Assembly (NCBI GenBank): GCA_010672825.2
Contig: JAAHFU020000002.1
Span: 1,562,001-1,626,000, forward strand
Length of the DNA: 64,000 nucleotides
From: Leptolyngbya sp. SIO1E4
GTDB lineage: Bacteria; Cyanobacteriota; Cyanobacteriia; Phormidesmidales; Phormidesmidaceae
Direction: 5' to 3'
The position numbers and the translations under genes are program-made. Shown here piece after piece: positions 1 through 9,106 of this stretch. The notes beneath the pieces are model-generated. The model worked only from the letters and a program-made list of their open reading frames with translations, did not search any database and was not told the origin of the DNA. Position 1 is the first letter of the stretch, and each line of letters opens with the position of its first letter.

Positions 1-1
1 C

Positions 2-310
2 TACTTCACCGAAGTGAATACCTTCCCCGTTATTGACTTGCAGACGCTCGATCAGCTTTGGTTTGTGTATTCCGAAGGCAAATTTGGCTTTTCTAGACAG
101 CGAGAAATTTGGCTGGGAGTCGGTAAAAACTGGGAAAAGCTATGGCCTAAAATTGCCTGGAAAGAGGATAATCTTTGGACCCGTTATCCGAATGGGTTTA
201 TTTGGAATCTTGAAGCTCCTGCTGGCCACTTGCCCCTGACTAACCAGCTACGAGGCGTCAGAGTGATGGATGCATTAATGAATCATCCTGCTTGGGAAAC
301 GTCTCCCTAA
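2..310 (+). CDS. GUN4 domain protein, C-terminal part (5' end outside window)
   Basis: The open frame runs in from the window edge ([20 protein letters not shown]), so the GTG at 14 is probably an internal codon. The sequence follows the GUN4 porphyrin-binding domain: a DLQTLDQLW segment, then [11 protein letters not shown], a [11 protein letters not shown] stretch, and the closing [14 protein letters not shown]4 domains bind protoporphyrin IX and Mg-protoporphyrin and stimulate Mg-chelatase. Many cyanobacterial proteins carry the same domain after kinase, caspase-like or other modules. Only about 100 residues are visible, so the true GUN4 protein and a larger GUN4-tailed protein cannot be told apart. 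Family assignment is firm; the identity of the full protein is unknown. Confidence 0.85.
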   Translation, partial: YFTEVNTFPVIDLQTLDQLWFVYSEGKFGFSRQREIWLGVGKNWEKLWPKIAWKEDNLWTRYPNGFIWNLEAPAGHLPLTNQLRGVRVMDALMNHPAWETSP

Positions 311-662
311 GGGGTTTAATGCCTCGGGTTTGAAATTTACCGAACAATGAATTACCTGTTTTAACGGAATATCCGAGAAGACACCGGTCTCTTTGGATCT
401 CAGTAGAACTGTTCCGTGTAAATTCTGTTGGCTTATTCTAAGGGGCGGCTTTTTTCGCAGGCCAGAATAATAAGCTACCAGGACTTTTCAGAGGATTTTC
501 CCAGAAACTTTATTAGGTCTTTAAAGAGTCCGTAATAACCGATGATCTCACTGAATAAGCGGCTGTTTTTTTGACACTAAATACTGCAGGTTACGTTTAG
601 AGTTGAATCAATATCGGGAACATTGATTTTATACAAACTCAGACTGAGCCAACATTAAATCA
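311..662. other. Intergenic spacer, no gene seen
   Basis: This is AT-rich DNA between the GUN4 fragment and the GAF protein. I see short T-runs after GGGGCGGC (about 444-456) and after GCGGCTG (about 560-572) but no convincing stem in front of them. No RNA gene or conserved small frame was recognised. Confidence 0.5.
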
Positions 663-2117
663 ATGACGCAAAGCATTCCTGCTGGGATGGGAGGTAGTCC
701 TCACACTCTGACATCTGCATCTCCCGTCCTTTCAACAGCAGTTAGCCAACACTCCGTTGGTGCGGAAGCTGTTCAAATACCACAATTAGCCATAAGCTTA
801 CTCGATGTTGAATTTCCTATATTTGAAGAAGCGACCCAAACGGCCTCTCGCTTTCTCGACATTCCGATTTGTATTGTCGGTATTCCTCATGACAATGCCT
901 TAGTGCTTAAAGCTGCGATCGGGCTTTCTCAATTGGGGCTCATGAACCCCCTTGCGAGGACGCGTCGTTTACCTTTAGAAGATGAACTGGCCCGTCAAGT
1001 CTTGCAAGAAAAACGGCGCTTGGTACTGCCGAAGATTGCTGATCATGAGCTATTTTCTAACGCTTTCTTAGTGCAAGAATATGGCATTCAAGCCTATCTT
1101 GGTGTCCCCTTGCTGACAGCCGAGGGAAACTGTATTGGGGTATTGGCTGCAATGGATATAGCCCCCCACGATTTCCCTATGGAGGCAGTGGCCTTTATGG
1201 AACTTTTGGCGCGCTGGAGTGTTAGCGAGTACGAACGCCATCATCTCTCTCAAAAGTTGACTGAGTCTGCTTCAGGGCCGATCAGTGCCCCTAAAACAAG
1301 GGTGGCCGGTGAGCCCACGTTGCTAGATACGGTACGGCTGACGCTGATGAGCCAACTTACCCAAGGCATGCGGACTCCCCTGACAACAATTACGGGGATG
1401 ACCAGTATGCTTAGCCGCGAGATTTATGGAACTCTGACCACTAAACAGCGGGAATATACAGAGATTGTGCATAGTAGCAGTCAGGTACTGCTAGAAATGG
1501 CCAACGAAGTGCTGGAATTGAGCAGCCTAGGCACCAGCCTGCAACCTCTAAACCCGGCTTCTGTTGATTTCGAGATGCTAGGCCAGCATGTACAAAGAAC
1601 GCTCACGCCTGTTGCTAAGGAAAATAATCAAGAGATTCGGCTGACGGTGGAACCCGGGTCACGTATTTGGACGTTGGATAAGGATATTGTTCGGCAACTG
1701 CTTTATCACCTAACCTTTACCCTGATTAAATTGTCTGGGGAAGGGGGAACTATTCGCATCCACGGCTCAGAACGACATCATCAACTCAACATTGCAGTGT
1801 GGGTTTCTCACCCATGGCTAGGGGAAGGGTTGCCCAACTCAGTACTGGCCTTGCGTCAATTCCTGAAGGATTCAGGCGAAGAAACCAATATCCTATCGGT
1901 GTTGCTAACTCAAGCGATTGGGCAGGCTGCTCCAAAGCCTTTGGAATCCAGTCTTACAGAATCTAAAGATTCCCAAGCACAGGCGATATTGAAATCGAGG
2001 GAGACGCTGTCTTTACTCTTAAGTCGCCACCTGATCGAACGTCATGGTGGCTCGCTTACTCTGCAGGGCAACCCTGAGTCAGGCTATCGCTTTTTGGTGA
2101 TATTGCCGTCCACTTAA
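663..2117 (+). CDS. GAF domain protein with degenerate histidine-kinase core
   Basis: This 484-residue protein has a GAF sensory domain at about residues 50-195, followed by a HisKA/HATPase-like half at about 222-482. The region around residue 234 reads LTQGMRTPLTTITG, where active kinases have a HELRTPL-type box, so the phospho-accepting His is Gln. The N-box (YHLTFTLIK instead of NLLSNAIK) and the D-x-G-x-G box (VSHPWLGEGL) have also lost their key residues, yet the final G-rich strand (GYRFLVILPS) remains. No membrane segment or receiver domain is visible. I infer a non-catalytic scaffold or ligand sensor derived from a kinase. It converges on the next gene, and a 13-bp tandem duplication covers both stop codons. 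Confidence 0.85.
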   Translation: MTQSIPAGMGGSPHTLTSASPVLSTAVSQHSVGAEAVQIPQLAISLLDVEFPIFEEATQTASRFLDIPICIVGIPHDNALVLKAAIGLSQLGLMNPLARTRRLPLEDELARQVLQEKRRLVLPKIADHELFSNAFLVQEYGIQAYLGVPLLTAEGNCIGVLAAMDIAPHDFPMEAVAFMELLARWSVSEYERHHLSQKLTESASGPISAPKTRVAGEPTLLDTVRLTLMSQLTQGMRTPLTTITGMTSMLSREIYGTLTTKQREYTEIVHSSSQVLLEMANEVLELSSLGTSLQPLNPASVDFEMLGQHVQRTLTPVAKENNQEIRLTVEPGSRIWTLDKDIVRQLLYHLTFTLIKLSGEGGTIRIHGSERHHQLNIAVWVSHPWLGEGLPNSVLALRQFLKDSGEETNILSVLLTQAIGQAAPKPLESSLTESKDSQAQAILKSRETLSLLLSRHLIERHGGSLTLQGNPESGYRFLVILPST

Positions 2118-2130
2118 GCCGTCCACTTAA
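2105..2130. repeat. 13-bp tandem duplication over convergent stop codons
   Basis: GCCGTCCACTTAA occurs twice back to back (2105-2117 and 2118-2130). The first copy ends the GAF protein frame; the second contains the stop codon of the convergent gene on the other strand. Confidence 0.9.
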
Positions 2131-2540
2131 ACAGACATCAGCAGGGGGTTTTCTGTCGGTAGAGGCTTTTGCCTATCGCCAGGGTAAAGCTCTGCGATCG
2201 CCTGACGAACCTTAAGGGATAGCAAACTACCATGACTGCGAGTGTTTTCAGAGCAAGGCCACCCATCATGGGGAAAAATTAGCTGGCTAGGAGCCACACT
2301 CCACTCTACAGGCGCCCATCGCTGCAGATAAAACAAGTCCCCTTCGTAAACTAGGGGTGCATATTGAAATCGCACATAGGAATTGTGGTGCCGCCGTGTC
2401 CAGTGCTTCAGCAGCAAGCAACCAGAGTCTAAAAGGGTTGACTTAATGGGCTCTGGAACCAATTCCCACATCATAGGGCTTGGTTTACCGGGGCCTGGCA
2501 GGCAAGCAGGACACTGAATGGTGTAAAAAGCGCTTGTCAT
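2127..2540 (-). CDS. Hypothetical protein, 137 aa
   Basis: I do not recognise this protein. It starts MTSAFYTIQCPAC and has one CxxC pair near the N terminus, a central WTRRHHNSYVRFQYAP segment and a WAPVEWSV segment. There is no signal peptide or membrane helix. The N-terminal CPAC pair could bind metal, but there is no second pair. It lies alone on the minus strand, convergent with the GAF protein and about 190 bp downstream of mutL, so it may be co-transcribed with mutL. The codon usage and tidy start support a real gene; the function is unknown. Confidence 0.6.
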   Translation of the reverse strand: MTSAFYTIQCPACLPGPGKPSPMMWELVPEPIKSTLLDSGCLLLKHWTRRHHNSYVRFQYAPLVYEGDLFYLQRWAPVEWSVAPSQLIFPHDGWPCSENTRSHGSLLSLKVRQAIAELYPGDRQKPLPTENPLLMSV

Positions 2541-2729
2541 TTAGATCGCCTCCGCAAGGCAATATTTTCTGTGTAGCCTTCACCGCGTCTGTATATCTGT
2601 ATTCTGTGACATAAATGCTTTGGGCTTGCTGGCCCCCGGCTTGAGTTGTTACCTGTATTTACATACATCAATAAGAAGTTACTTGATGGTTAAAAAATTA
2701 AATACAGCTACTGGATAACTCGGATCTTC

Positions 2730-4403
2730 TTATGGTTCTAGGCCATGGCTTTTGCCAATCACCCAACTGCGACGAAAGTAGCGAGCCAGGCTAGATTCAT
2801 TCAGCGTCAAGCAGATGGGGCGTCCATGGGGGCAGGTTTGAGGCTTACGGGTTCGCTGCCAGGCATTGAGCAGACGCTGCATAACCTCTAGGCTCAGGAG
2901 GGTTCCATTGCGGATGGCTGTGCGGCAGGCTGTTGCGACAAGTGCGCTGTCTAAATCGCCCCCTAGGCTGAGTTCTTGTAGGGCATCGGCACAGTCTTCG
3001 CGATCTAGCAGCGGTGCGGGTACCGTGCGCACAGCCCACAGATCAGGGCCGAAGGGATCGACTGTGAGGCCAATGCGCTGCAGCTGTTCAACTTGCGCTT
3101 CAGAGAGCTTGGGTAGCACAACGGGGGTTGAGACGGGCATTACTTCCCAACGATCGCAGAGTTCTTCGTATAGCACCCGCTCATGGGCAATGTGTTGTTC
3201 GATCAGACACAGGCCAGCAGGATGTTCCGCCAAAATATAGCGATTGTGCACCTGGGCCAGAGCCTTGAGCATGAGGGGGGAGGCATGGGCATCCTCATCC
3301 CCGTCTGCTGGGTCTGTCAGATAGTGCCCTCCCGGTTCGGCCAGCCGCAATAATTGGGTGAGGTGTTGCTGCTCTACTCCAGATGGGGGTGAGTAGTAGG
3401 ATTCTTTTAAGGTGGTATTGATCGCAGTGTCGATGGCCTCAAACCAGGTATCTAAATGCTGGAGATAGACCCGTGACTTGTCGGGGGAGCGATGCCAGTC
3501 AATATGCTGGGGGGTGGCTTGCAGGTGCACAAACACGACGGGATAGCGATCGCGGGGCAGCGATCGCCGCAGCGTTATTAGTATCCGTTCCGTCAATTCT
3601 GGCAGCGTCACTGGGCGGCCATTGAGGGCGACAAAAATCCCATCTGGGCGACGACGATGACAGCGATCGGGGAGCCCTAGCAGCAGGTAAAGGTGCCCTG
3701 TTGTGTCGGGCAAAGTAACTGTCTGCTGTGTTTCCCGCAAATCAGTGACTTGAATGCGGCGCATGACTTGGGGAAGTAGGTGCAGGGCGGACTGCCCTGG
3801 CCATAGGGTAAACCAGGGGCGATCGTCTAAAATCGCTTGCCAGGTCACATGAGGATGGCACAGCGCCAGGTGATAGATGCCCTGCTGTATTGCCCGCAGT
3901 TGTTGGGGTAAGGAGGGGGCTGCTTGCTGTCGAGCAGGCATTGGGTAAAACAGGTCTTCGACAGTGATACGGGTTCCCGGAGCCATCGCGACTGGGGTAA
4001 CACTACTGGGCCGACCCGTGCGATCGCAGGTTACGCAAAACCCGCTTTCAGTCCCAGGTTGGGGGCGACTGCACAGGGTTAAGTGCGACAATCGACTCAG
4101 GCTATGGAGTGCTTCTCCCCGAAAGCCCAGGCTGTGGATGTTCCATAAGTCTGCTTTGACTGACAGCTTGCTGGTGCTGTGGGAGGTGGCTGCCTGCCGT
4201 AGGTCTTCTAGTGCTAACCCATGACCGTTGTCGGTTACCTGAATGTGCCAGGGCTGCGATCGCACCTCTAATGTAATGCGCGCAGCACCGGCATCCAGTG
4301 CATTTTCCACGAGTTCCCGCACGACTGAAGCCGGAGAGTCAATGACTTCCCCTGCCGCCATTAACTGAACGACTTCTAACGGCAGTGGTTGAATACGGGT
4401 CAT
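2730..4403 (-). CDS. mutL: DNA mismatch repair protein MutL
   Basis: This is a GHKL ATPase that couples mismatch recognition by MutS to strand removal. The N-terminal ATPase motifs are intact: ENALDAGA at residues 33-40, DNGHG at 58-62, the TSHSTSK loop, and GFRGEAL at 93-99. The C-terminal dimerisation domain has EQHIAHE at 402-408, in the place of the DQHA(x)2E endonuclease motif, and CPHGRP at about 524-529. So the MutL-type nicking site is present with a conservative D-to-E change. At 557 residues it is of usual length for a cyanobacterial MutL. No mutS lies in the window. Assignment is secure; whether the altered motif still cuts DNA is open. Confidence 0.96.
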   Translation of the reverse strand: MTRIQPLPLEVVQLMAAGEVIDSPASVVRELVENALDAGAARITLEVRSQPWHIQVTDNGHGLALEDLRQAATSHSTSKLSVKADLWNIHSLGFRGEALHSLSRLSHLTLCSRPQPGTESGFCVTCDRTGRPSSVTPVAMAPGTRITVEDLFYPMPARQQAAPSLPQQLRAIQQGIYHLALCHPHVTWQAILDDRPWFTLWPGQSALHLLPQVMRRIQVTDLRETQQTVTLPDTTGHLYLLLGLPDRCHRRRPDGIFVALNGRPVTLPELTERILITLRRSLPRDRYPVVFVHLQATPQHIDWHRSPDKSRVYLQHLDTWFEAIDTAINTTLKESYYSPPSGVEQQHLTQLLRLAEPGGHYLTDPADGDEDAHASPLMLKALAQVHNRYILAEHPAGLCLIEQHIAHERVLYEELCDRWEVMPVSTPVVLPKLSEAQVEQLQRIGLTVDPFGPDLWAVRTVPAPLLDREDCADALQELSLGGDLDSALVATACRTAIRNGTLLSLEVMQRLLNAWQRTRKPQTCPHGRPICLTLNESSLARYFRRSWVIGKSHGLEP

Positions 4404-4844
4404 TCAGCCTGTGTCTTGGGGTAGAAGCGATGCGATCGCAGTAATTTCCTTAACTTAGAATTCTATGCTAGCGCTGCTATGTACCAGCATCTCAGGTGGG
4501 TCATCAAGATTGCCCAGGATTTTCCTCACACTCTCTCTCGTAAAGCGTGCAACCTATCATGTATTCGGTTGAAATCTCCGTACCTTAGATAAGGCTTGTC
4601 CTAAAAACGAAGGTTTGCGAAACTCTGTTAGGATTACCATTTTTGTTAATTTCTGGGAGATAGGCTTATTGTTCGGAGAGAAAGTGTCATCTAGTATTCC
4701 AGGTCGATTTTTACCAATGTTATTGATAGAAATTATTGCAGGCGAAAATACTGGAACATTGAGCCTTGAATCTGAATCTTTTGACTTAAAAAAGAGACCT
4801 AATAGTGGCCGTTGGACAGTGAGTCTGCCAACTTTAACCATTAA

Positions 4845-5120
4845 GCCCTATCGCTTAATGCCATCCTCGGCGGCGTAATGGTTGGTTGGGCAACGCTCAT
4901 GTATTTTGTTGCTACTGGGCCTATTGCACAGGGAAACACGAAACTTTCCAATCAAATGCTCATATCAATTTTAGTATGGTTTTTCATAGATTCGACTGGT
5001 TCATACCTGTCTCGATTCCCAGGTAATCTTGTCGTGAATATGGTGTTTTTGGTCGTCCTAGCTATTCCGCTATTTGTCTTATCGAAAGAAGCCAAAATTA
5101 ATACAGCATTTCCTTTCTAG
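4845..5120 (+). pseudogene. 5'-truncated small membrane protein
   Basis: The frame is open from 4845, after a TAA at 4842, with the first ATG at 4878. It encodes about 90 residues with two hydrophobic segments (LNAILGGVMVGWATLMYFV and VVNMVFLVVLAIPLFVL) around a central WFFIDSTGS motif. From memory, proteins with an LGGxxxGWG...WFVVDSTGS pattern are usually somewhat longer and have another N-terminal helix. Here that part is missing: the sequence upstream in this frame is closed and the other frames show no matching hydrophobic stretch. The ATG at 4878 would start in the middle of the first helix. I therefore favour a decayed or truncated gene, but a short functional protein from 4878 remains possible. 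Confidence 0.45.
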
Positions 5121-5133
5121 GTGAGGTACAGCT

Positions 5134-5229
5134 TATAGCCCTATTCAGTTCAATCCAGTACATTTTGGTGAAGTCAGGGTCTAGGGTTTGGGGTCTAGGG
5201 TGTACTTGATCCAAATGCATACCGCTATA
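5134..5229 (+). repeat. 96-bp G-rich interspersed repeat, copy 1
   Basis: It begins TATAGCCC and ends CCGCTATA, exactly 96 bp. The core carries four G-runs of three or more (GGGTCTAGGG, then TTTGGGG, then TCTAGGG). It is nearly identical to the copy at 51650-51745. Confidence 0.9.
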
Positions 5230-5340
5230 TTTCCTGAGATCAAGGGTTCTAGGTAGATCTATGTACCTCACTGGATTCAGAAACGCTGTAAACAGGCATT
5301 TAAAGCTGAATGATGCCCAGCTCCTTTCACATTTGGGATG

Positions 5341-5393
5341 CCAAAGCAGAAGCCCATAAATCGATGGCGCTGCAATCTATGGTTCTGCTTTGG
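5341..5393. repeat. 53-bp inverted repeat (hairpin)
   Basis: CCAAAGCAGAA at 5341 is mirrored perfectly by TTCTGCTTTGG ending at 5393, with further partial pairing inside (CCCATAAATCG against CAATCTATGG). It lies about 140 nt beyond the end of the amino-acid transporter ATPase gene. No T-run follows on either strand, so it is not a simple terminator. It may be an mRNA 3' stabiliser or a small palindromic element. Confidence 0.7.
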
Positions 5394-5531
5394 TCACCTC
5401 TCTTGCACGAAACCCTGCTTGCTGAATACCCCTGTTGAGGGGGGGCAAGCCCTGCCTACAATTTCTGCCTGCTACGAATAGAGGGGCTTGAATGCGGATT
5501 TGGCAGAACTTTGTTGACCTGAGACGATGTC

Positions 5532-6311
5532 TTAAAGAATCTGAGACAGGAACTTCTTGGTGCGCTCTTCTTGGGGATTATTAAAGAAGGCCTCTGGCGT
5601 ATTTTCTTCCACCAGCACGCCCTCATCCATTAGCACGACGCGATCGGCAACTTCCCGTGCAAACCCGACTTCGTGGGTCACGCAGACCATCGTCATCCCT
5701 TCCTTCGCTAGGGTGCGCATGACGTCTAACACTTCCCGAACCATCTCAGGGTCAAGGGCTGAGGTGGGTTCATCAAACAGCATCGCCTTAGGCTGCATCG
5801 CCAGTGAGCGGGCGATCGCCACCCGTTGCTGCTGCCCCCCAGACAGCTGCCCTGGAAACTTCTGGGCCTGTTCCAAAATACCAACTCGCTCTAACAGCTG
5901 CATAGCAACTTCTTGGGCTTTGGCCTTTGGCCAGTGGCGCACCCAAATGGGAGCCAGCGTAATGTTTTGCAGCACTGTTAGATGAGGGAACAGGTTGAAT
6001 TGCTGAAACACCATCCCCACTTCTCGACGAATGGCCTCAATGTTTTTCAGGTCGTGGGAGAGCTTGATGCCATCGACCTCAATGCTGCCCTTTTGATAAG
6101 GCTCTAATGCATTAAAGGTGCGAATAAAGGTTGATTTACCTGACCCTGATGGCCCCATAACCACCACCACTTCACCTTTGTAGACCGTTAGACTGACGCC
6201 TTTCAGAACATGAAAGCCGTTGTCGTACCATTTCTCCACATCCTTAGCAATAATGACGGGTTCAGCAGAGTTGCCGTGGATAGGAGCGGTCTCAGTTTGA
6301 AGCTGTGTCAT
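5532..6311 (-). CDS. aapP: Polar amino-acid ABC transporter ATPase
   Basis: This is the ATP-hydrolysing subunit that powers amino-acid uptake through the two permeases encoded just upstream. The Walker A motif GPSGSGKST is near residue 53, the signature is [15 protein letters not shown], the Walker B region is [12 protein letters not shown], and a switch His follows in VTHEVGFA. At 259 residues it matches AapP/GlnQ/BgtA subunits. It is the last gene of the operon and is separated from the permease gene by 165 bp that contain a strong hairpin. Substrate range (general, acidic or neutral amino acids) is inferred from the AapJQMP-like operon layout. Confidence 0.95.
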   Translation of the reverse strand: MTQLQTETAPIHGNSAEPVIIAKDVEKWYDNGFHVLKGVSLTVYKGEVVVVMGPSGSGKSTFIRTFNALEPYQKGSIEVDGIKLSHDLKNIEAIRREVGMVFQQFNLFPHLTVLQNITLAPIWVRHWPKAKAQEVAMQLLERVGILEQAQKFPGQLSGGQQQRVAIARSLAMQPKAMLFDEPTSALDPEMVREVLDVMRTLAKEGMTMVCVTHEVGFAREVADRVVLMDEGVLVEENTPEAFFNNPQEERTKKFLSQIL

Positions 6312-6410
6312 GGGTTATTTCTCTCAAGCGTTAGAACGGAAAAATCAAAGGTAATGGATGCTAAGGGAGCTAACTAAAGAAGACGGAGACTCAGTATTAG
6401 AGGGCAGGTA

Positions 6411-6439
6411 TCCGTCTATTGTGCAACACAATAGACGGA
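6411..6439 (-). other. Intercistronic hairpin in the transporter operon
   Basis: TCCGTCTATTGT and ACAATAGACGGA form a perfect 12-bp stem with a 5-nt loop, between the aapM and aapP genes. No T-run follows on the minus strand, so it is more likely an mRNA stability or processing site than a full terminator. Confidence 0.7.
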
Positions 6440-6476
6440 CTCTGGGATTGAGGCTGTTAACTGTTACACGAAGGCG

Positions 6477-7691
6477 TTAATGCCCTGTGTTTAACTGTTC
6501 CTCTATTTTACGGCTGCCCAAAGACATGGCGTAGCAGAAGAACCAGTAAAGGATGCCGATAAACAGGTAGACCTCGGCATAACGGCCCAGGTAATTGGGG
6601 TTTGCCAAAATCGATTTGCTAATCCCTAACAGCTCGGCGAGTCCAACAATTGATAACAGCGTGGTGTCTTGAAACAAGCTGATAAATTGCCCAACAATGG
6701 CTGGAATTGCCGTTTTTAATGCCTGAGGCAACACAATTAACCCCAGGGTTAGAGGGGTATTGAGCCCTAAAGAAGCGGCGGCTTCTTGCTGACCTCGGGG
6801 TACGGCCTGTAACCCGGCTCGCACGTTCTCCGCCAGATAAGCTGCGCTAAAAATTGTCAATCCGATGATGGCCCGTAGCACCCGATCAGGCCGGGCCCCT
6901 TCCGGTAAAAACAGGGGAATCATCACCTGCCCCATGAACAAAATCGAAATTAAGGGTACCCCTCGAATCAGCTCGATGTAGGCAATGGAGAGCAACTTGA
7001 CGACTGGTAAACTGCTGCGCCGTCCCAAGGCCAGGATGACCCCAAGGGGAAAGCACAGCGCAATACCACTCACGGCCATCAACAGGGTCAACACCAAGCC
7101 GCCCCAGTCATTAGTAGAGACATTGGGTAATCCTAAACCGCCTCCCACCAGCCATATGGCCACCAGGTAGGAAATAAACCACAAGAGAGAAATCCATTTG
7201 CCTATCCCGGGCTGTTTGCGGCCTAAAAGCCGACCGCCCCAGGCCGTTGCGGCCACGATCGCAACCATCAATAATACCTTGGGGCTACTGGGGCGAGTGG
7301 GGGGGAAGAGAACCGTCCCCGCGCACACAACCGCAAACCCAATCAACACGTTGCGGCTAAAGAGTGTGGGTAGGTTGCGGGCTAACACGCCCCAAGATAG
7401 CCCTGCCAACGTGCAGACGATGCCCAACAGCACCCATATGCGCCAATACTGCTCAGCCGGGTATAGCCCGGTCATAAACAGGCCAATGTTCCTGGGAACC
7501 ACCGTCCATTGGGCAATGGTCAGCGCCCAATTGAGCATGCCGTAGCCTGCATAGGCCAGGATGCTAACCACCACAACGGTCAGCAGGCTGTTAAACCAAT
7601 CGCTAAATAGATTCTTTTTAAGCCAAGCGACGATGCCGAGTTTGCGAACTTCTGGAGGCGTTGAAACCGATTCAGGGGTCATAGATGTCAT
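6477..7691 (-). CDS. aapM: Polar amino-acid ABC transporter permease, AapM/NatH type
   Basis: This 404-residue membrane subunit has a long N-terminal half with several hydrophobic helices (about residues 35-190), followed by the conserved BPD_transp_1 permease core. The core contains the EAA-type loop (AASLGLNTPLTLGLIVLPQALK) that docks on the ATPase. The extended N-terminal part is what distinguishes AapM/NatH/YhdY permeases from the short HisM/GlnP types. It starts 3 bp after the stop of the other permease gene, so the two are translationally close. The two permeases form a heterodimeric pore in the plasma membrane. Confidence 0.93.
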   Translation of the reverse strand: MTSMTPESVSTPPEVRKLGIVAWLKKNLFSDWFNSLLTVVVVSILAYAGYGMLNWALTIAQWTVVPRNIGLFMTGLYPAEQYWRIWVLLGIVCTLAGLSWGVLARNLPTLFSRNVLIGFAVVCAGTVLFPPTRPSSPKVLLMVAIVAATAWGGRLLGRKQPGIGKWISLLWFISYLVAIWLVGGGLGLPNVSTNDWGGLVLTLLMAVSGIALCFPLGVILALGRRSSLPVVKLLSIAYIELIRGVPLISILFMGQVMIPLFLPEGARPDRVLRAIIGLTIFSAAYLAENVRAGLQAVPRGQQEAAASLGLNTPLTLGLIVLPQALKTAIPAIVGQFISLFQDTTLLSIVGLAELLGISKSILANPNYLGRYAEVYLFIGILYWFFCYAMSLGSRKIEEQLNTGH

Positions 7692-7694
7692 GGT

Positions 7695-8873
7695 TTAACG
7701 CTCCTTAAACTGCACAGACTGGTTCAGTTGGTTCATGCCCAGGGAAATAAACAAATTGATGATTAGATATGTGGCCATCAATACCAGAAAGACTTCAACC
7801 GGGCGCCCGGTTTGGTTGAAGGTCGTGTTGGCCACTGAATAAAGCTCTGGGTAGGCAACGGCAAAGGCGAGGGAAGAGTTTTTCGCCAGGTTCATAAACT
7901 CACTATTGAGCGGCGGGATAATCACCCGTAATGCCTGTGGAAAAACCACCAGGCGCATGGAGAGCCCTGGTGCCAGCCCCAGTGATCGGGCCGCTTCCCA
8001 CTGCCCCTTCGAGACGGATTGAATGCCCGCCCGCACAATCTCAGCAATAAAAGCTCCGGTGTAAAATACCAGCGCCGTCAGCGAGGCCGCGTATTCTCGC
8101 GAGAGCCTCAACCCGCCGGTAGCGCCGCCCCCTTCTTGGGCAACCGGGGCTTCCCACCCGAGGGCAAAGGCCAGAATCAACAGCCCCACTAGCGCCATCA
8201 CGCCTAAAATAATTAACTGGGTTTGGCCAGAAGCTCCCTGCTCCACCATGAGCTGAATGCGCCACCGCCAAACAAAGACCGCCGCGATCGCCAGAGCGAC
8301 TAACACTGCCAGCCAAGCTGCCGCCGCTGAACTTCCTGGCCAGGGAATATAAACCCCTCGCTTACTGCCGAAAATGAGGTTGCCAATGTTTAACTGTTCC
8401 TGCGGCGTCGGTAAGATTCCATACACCGCGAAGTACCAGAAAAAGAGCTGTAGCAACAGCGGGATGTTGCGAATCAGCCCCACATAGGCCCGGCTAATCT
8501 TGTAAATCAGCCAGTTTTGTAAAAAGCTAGAGACCCCAGCGGTAATGCCCACGAGCGTTGCCAGGAAAATCCCGACAATGACCAGGGTGATCGTGTTGAC
8601 GAGCCCAACCAGCAGCGCTTTACCGTAGGCATCATTCGGCTGATACTCAAGAACACTTTCCCCGATGCTGAACCCTGCCGGACTCGACAAAAAACCAAAG
8701 CCAAATTGGGTACCCTGACGGGCTAAGTTGGCGTTTAAATTTACAAAGAAGTAGCCCAGAATTAGGGCAACGATGAGAAATGTGATGACCTGGAAGGCAA
8801 TCTTCCAGAAGCGCTCATCGCGTAACAGCTGCTTAACACTAAACTGGTCGGACTCGCCAGGGTTACTAACCAT
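7695..8873 (-). CDS. aapQ: Polar amino-acid ABC transporter permease, AapQ/NatG type
   Basis: This 392-residue inner-membrane permease has a first helix at about residues 25-45, a family-typical FGFLSSPAGFSIGESVLEY segment, several helices, and the EAA loop (AARSLGLAPGLSMRLVVFPQALR) near residue 300. The sequence and the 384-400 residue size fit AapQ/NatG/YhdX. It is the second gene in the operon, 230 bp after the binding-protein gene; that gap holds two strong hairpins. It should pair with the AapM-type permease to form the channel. Confidence 0.93.
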   Translation of the reverse strand: MVSNPGESDQFSVKQLLRDERFWKIAFQVITFLIVALILGYFFVNLNANLARQGTQFGFGFLSSPAGFSIGESVLEYQPNDAYGKALLVGLVNTITLVIVGIFLATLVGITAGVSSFLQNWLIYKISRAYVGLIRNIPLLLQLFFWYFAVYGILPTPQEQLNIGNLIFGSKRGVYIPWPGSSAAAAWLAVLVALAIAAVFVWRWRIQLMVEQGASGQTQLIILGVMALVGLLILAFALGWEAPVAQEGGGATGGLRLSREYAASLTALVFYTGAFIAEIVRAGIQSVSKGQWEAARSLGLAPGLSMRLVVFPQALRVIIPPLNSEFMNLAKNSSLAFAVAYPELYSVANTTFNQTGRPVEVFLVLMATYLIINLFISLGMNQLNQSVQFKER

Positions 8874-8942
8874 CGATTTGAGTATTTCCTACAACAGAAC
8901 CGGAGTGACCACTTGCCTCCGTGGGAATTCTTAGAACCTTAG

Positions 8943-9048
8943 GATAAAACTTACTCTTAGAAAAGTTTTATCTGTTACAGGTTGATACAAAAAGCGACGA
9001 CGTCCAGATTAACCCTACGCAGTTGAGGGTGTTTATGAACGTCATCGC
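8943..9048 (-). other. Two hairpins between binding-protein and permease genes
   Basis: On the minus-strand transcript the first stem pairs 9037-9048 with 8994-9005 (GCGATGACGTTC type) and contains an inner ACCCT/AGGGT stem. The second stem pairs GATAAAACTT (8943-8952) with AAGTTTTATC (8963-8972). Such structures after a binding-protein gene commonly protect its mRNA and lower expression of the downstream permeases; that role is inferred here. Confidence 0.65.
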
Positions 9049-9106
9049 CTTAAAGATGTCTCAGCCTGAAAGTCTCTTTTGGAGATGCTGATTCATCCTA
9101 TGTGCT

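Noticed and set aside
4557-4841. 94-residue minus-strand frame
   Set aside because: Basic composition without pattern; overlaps another unlikely frame on the plus strand.
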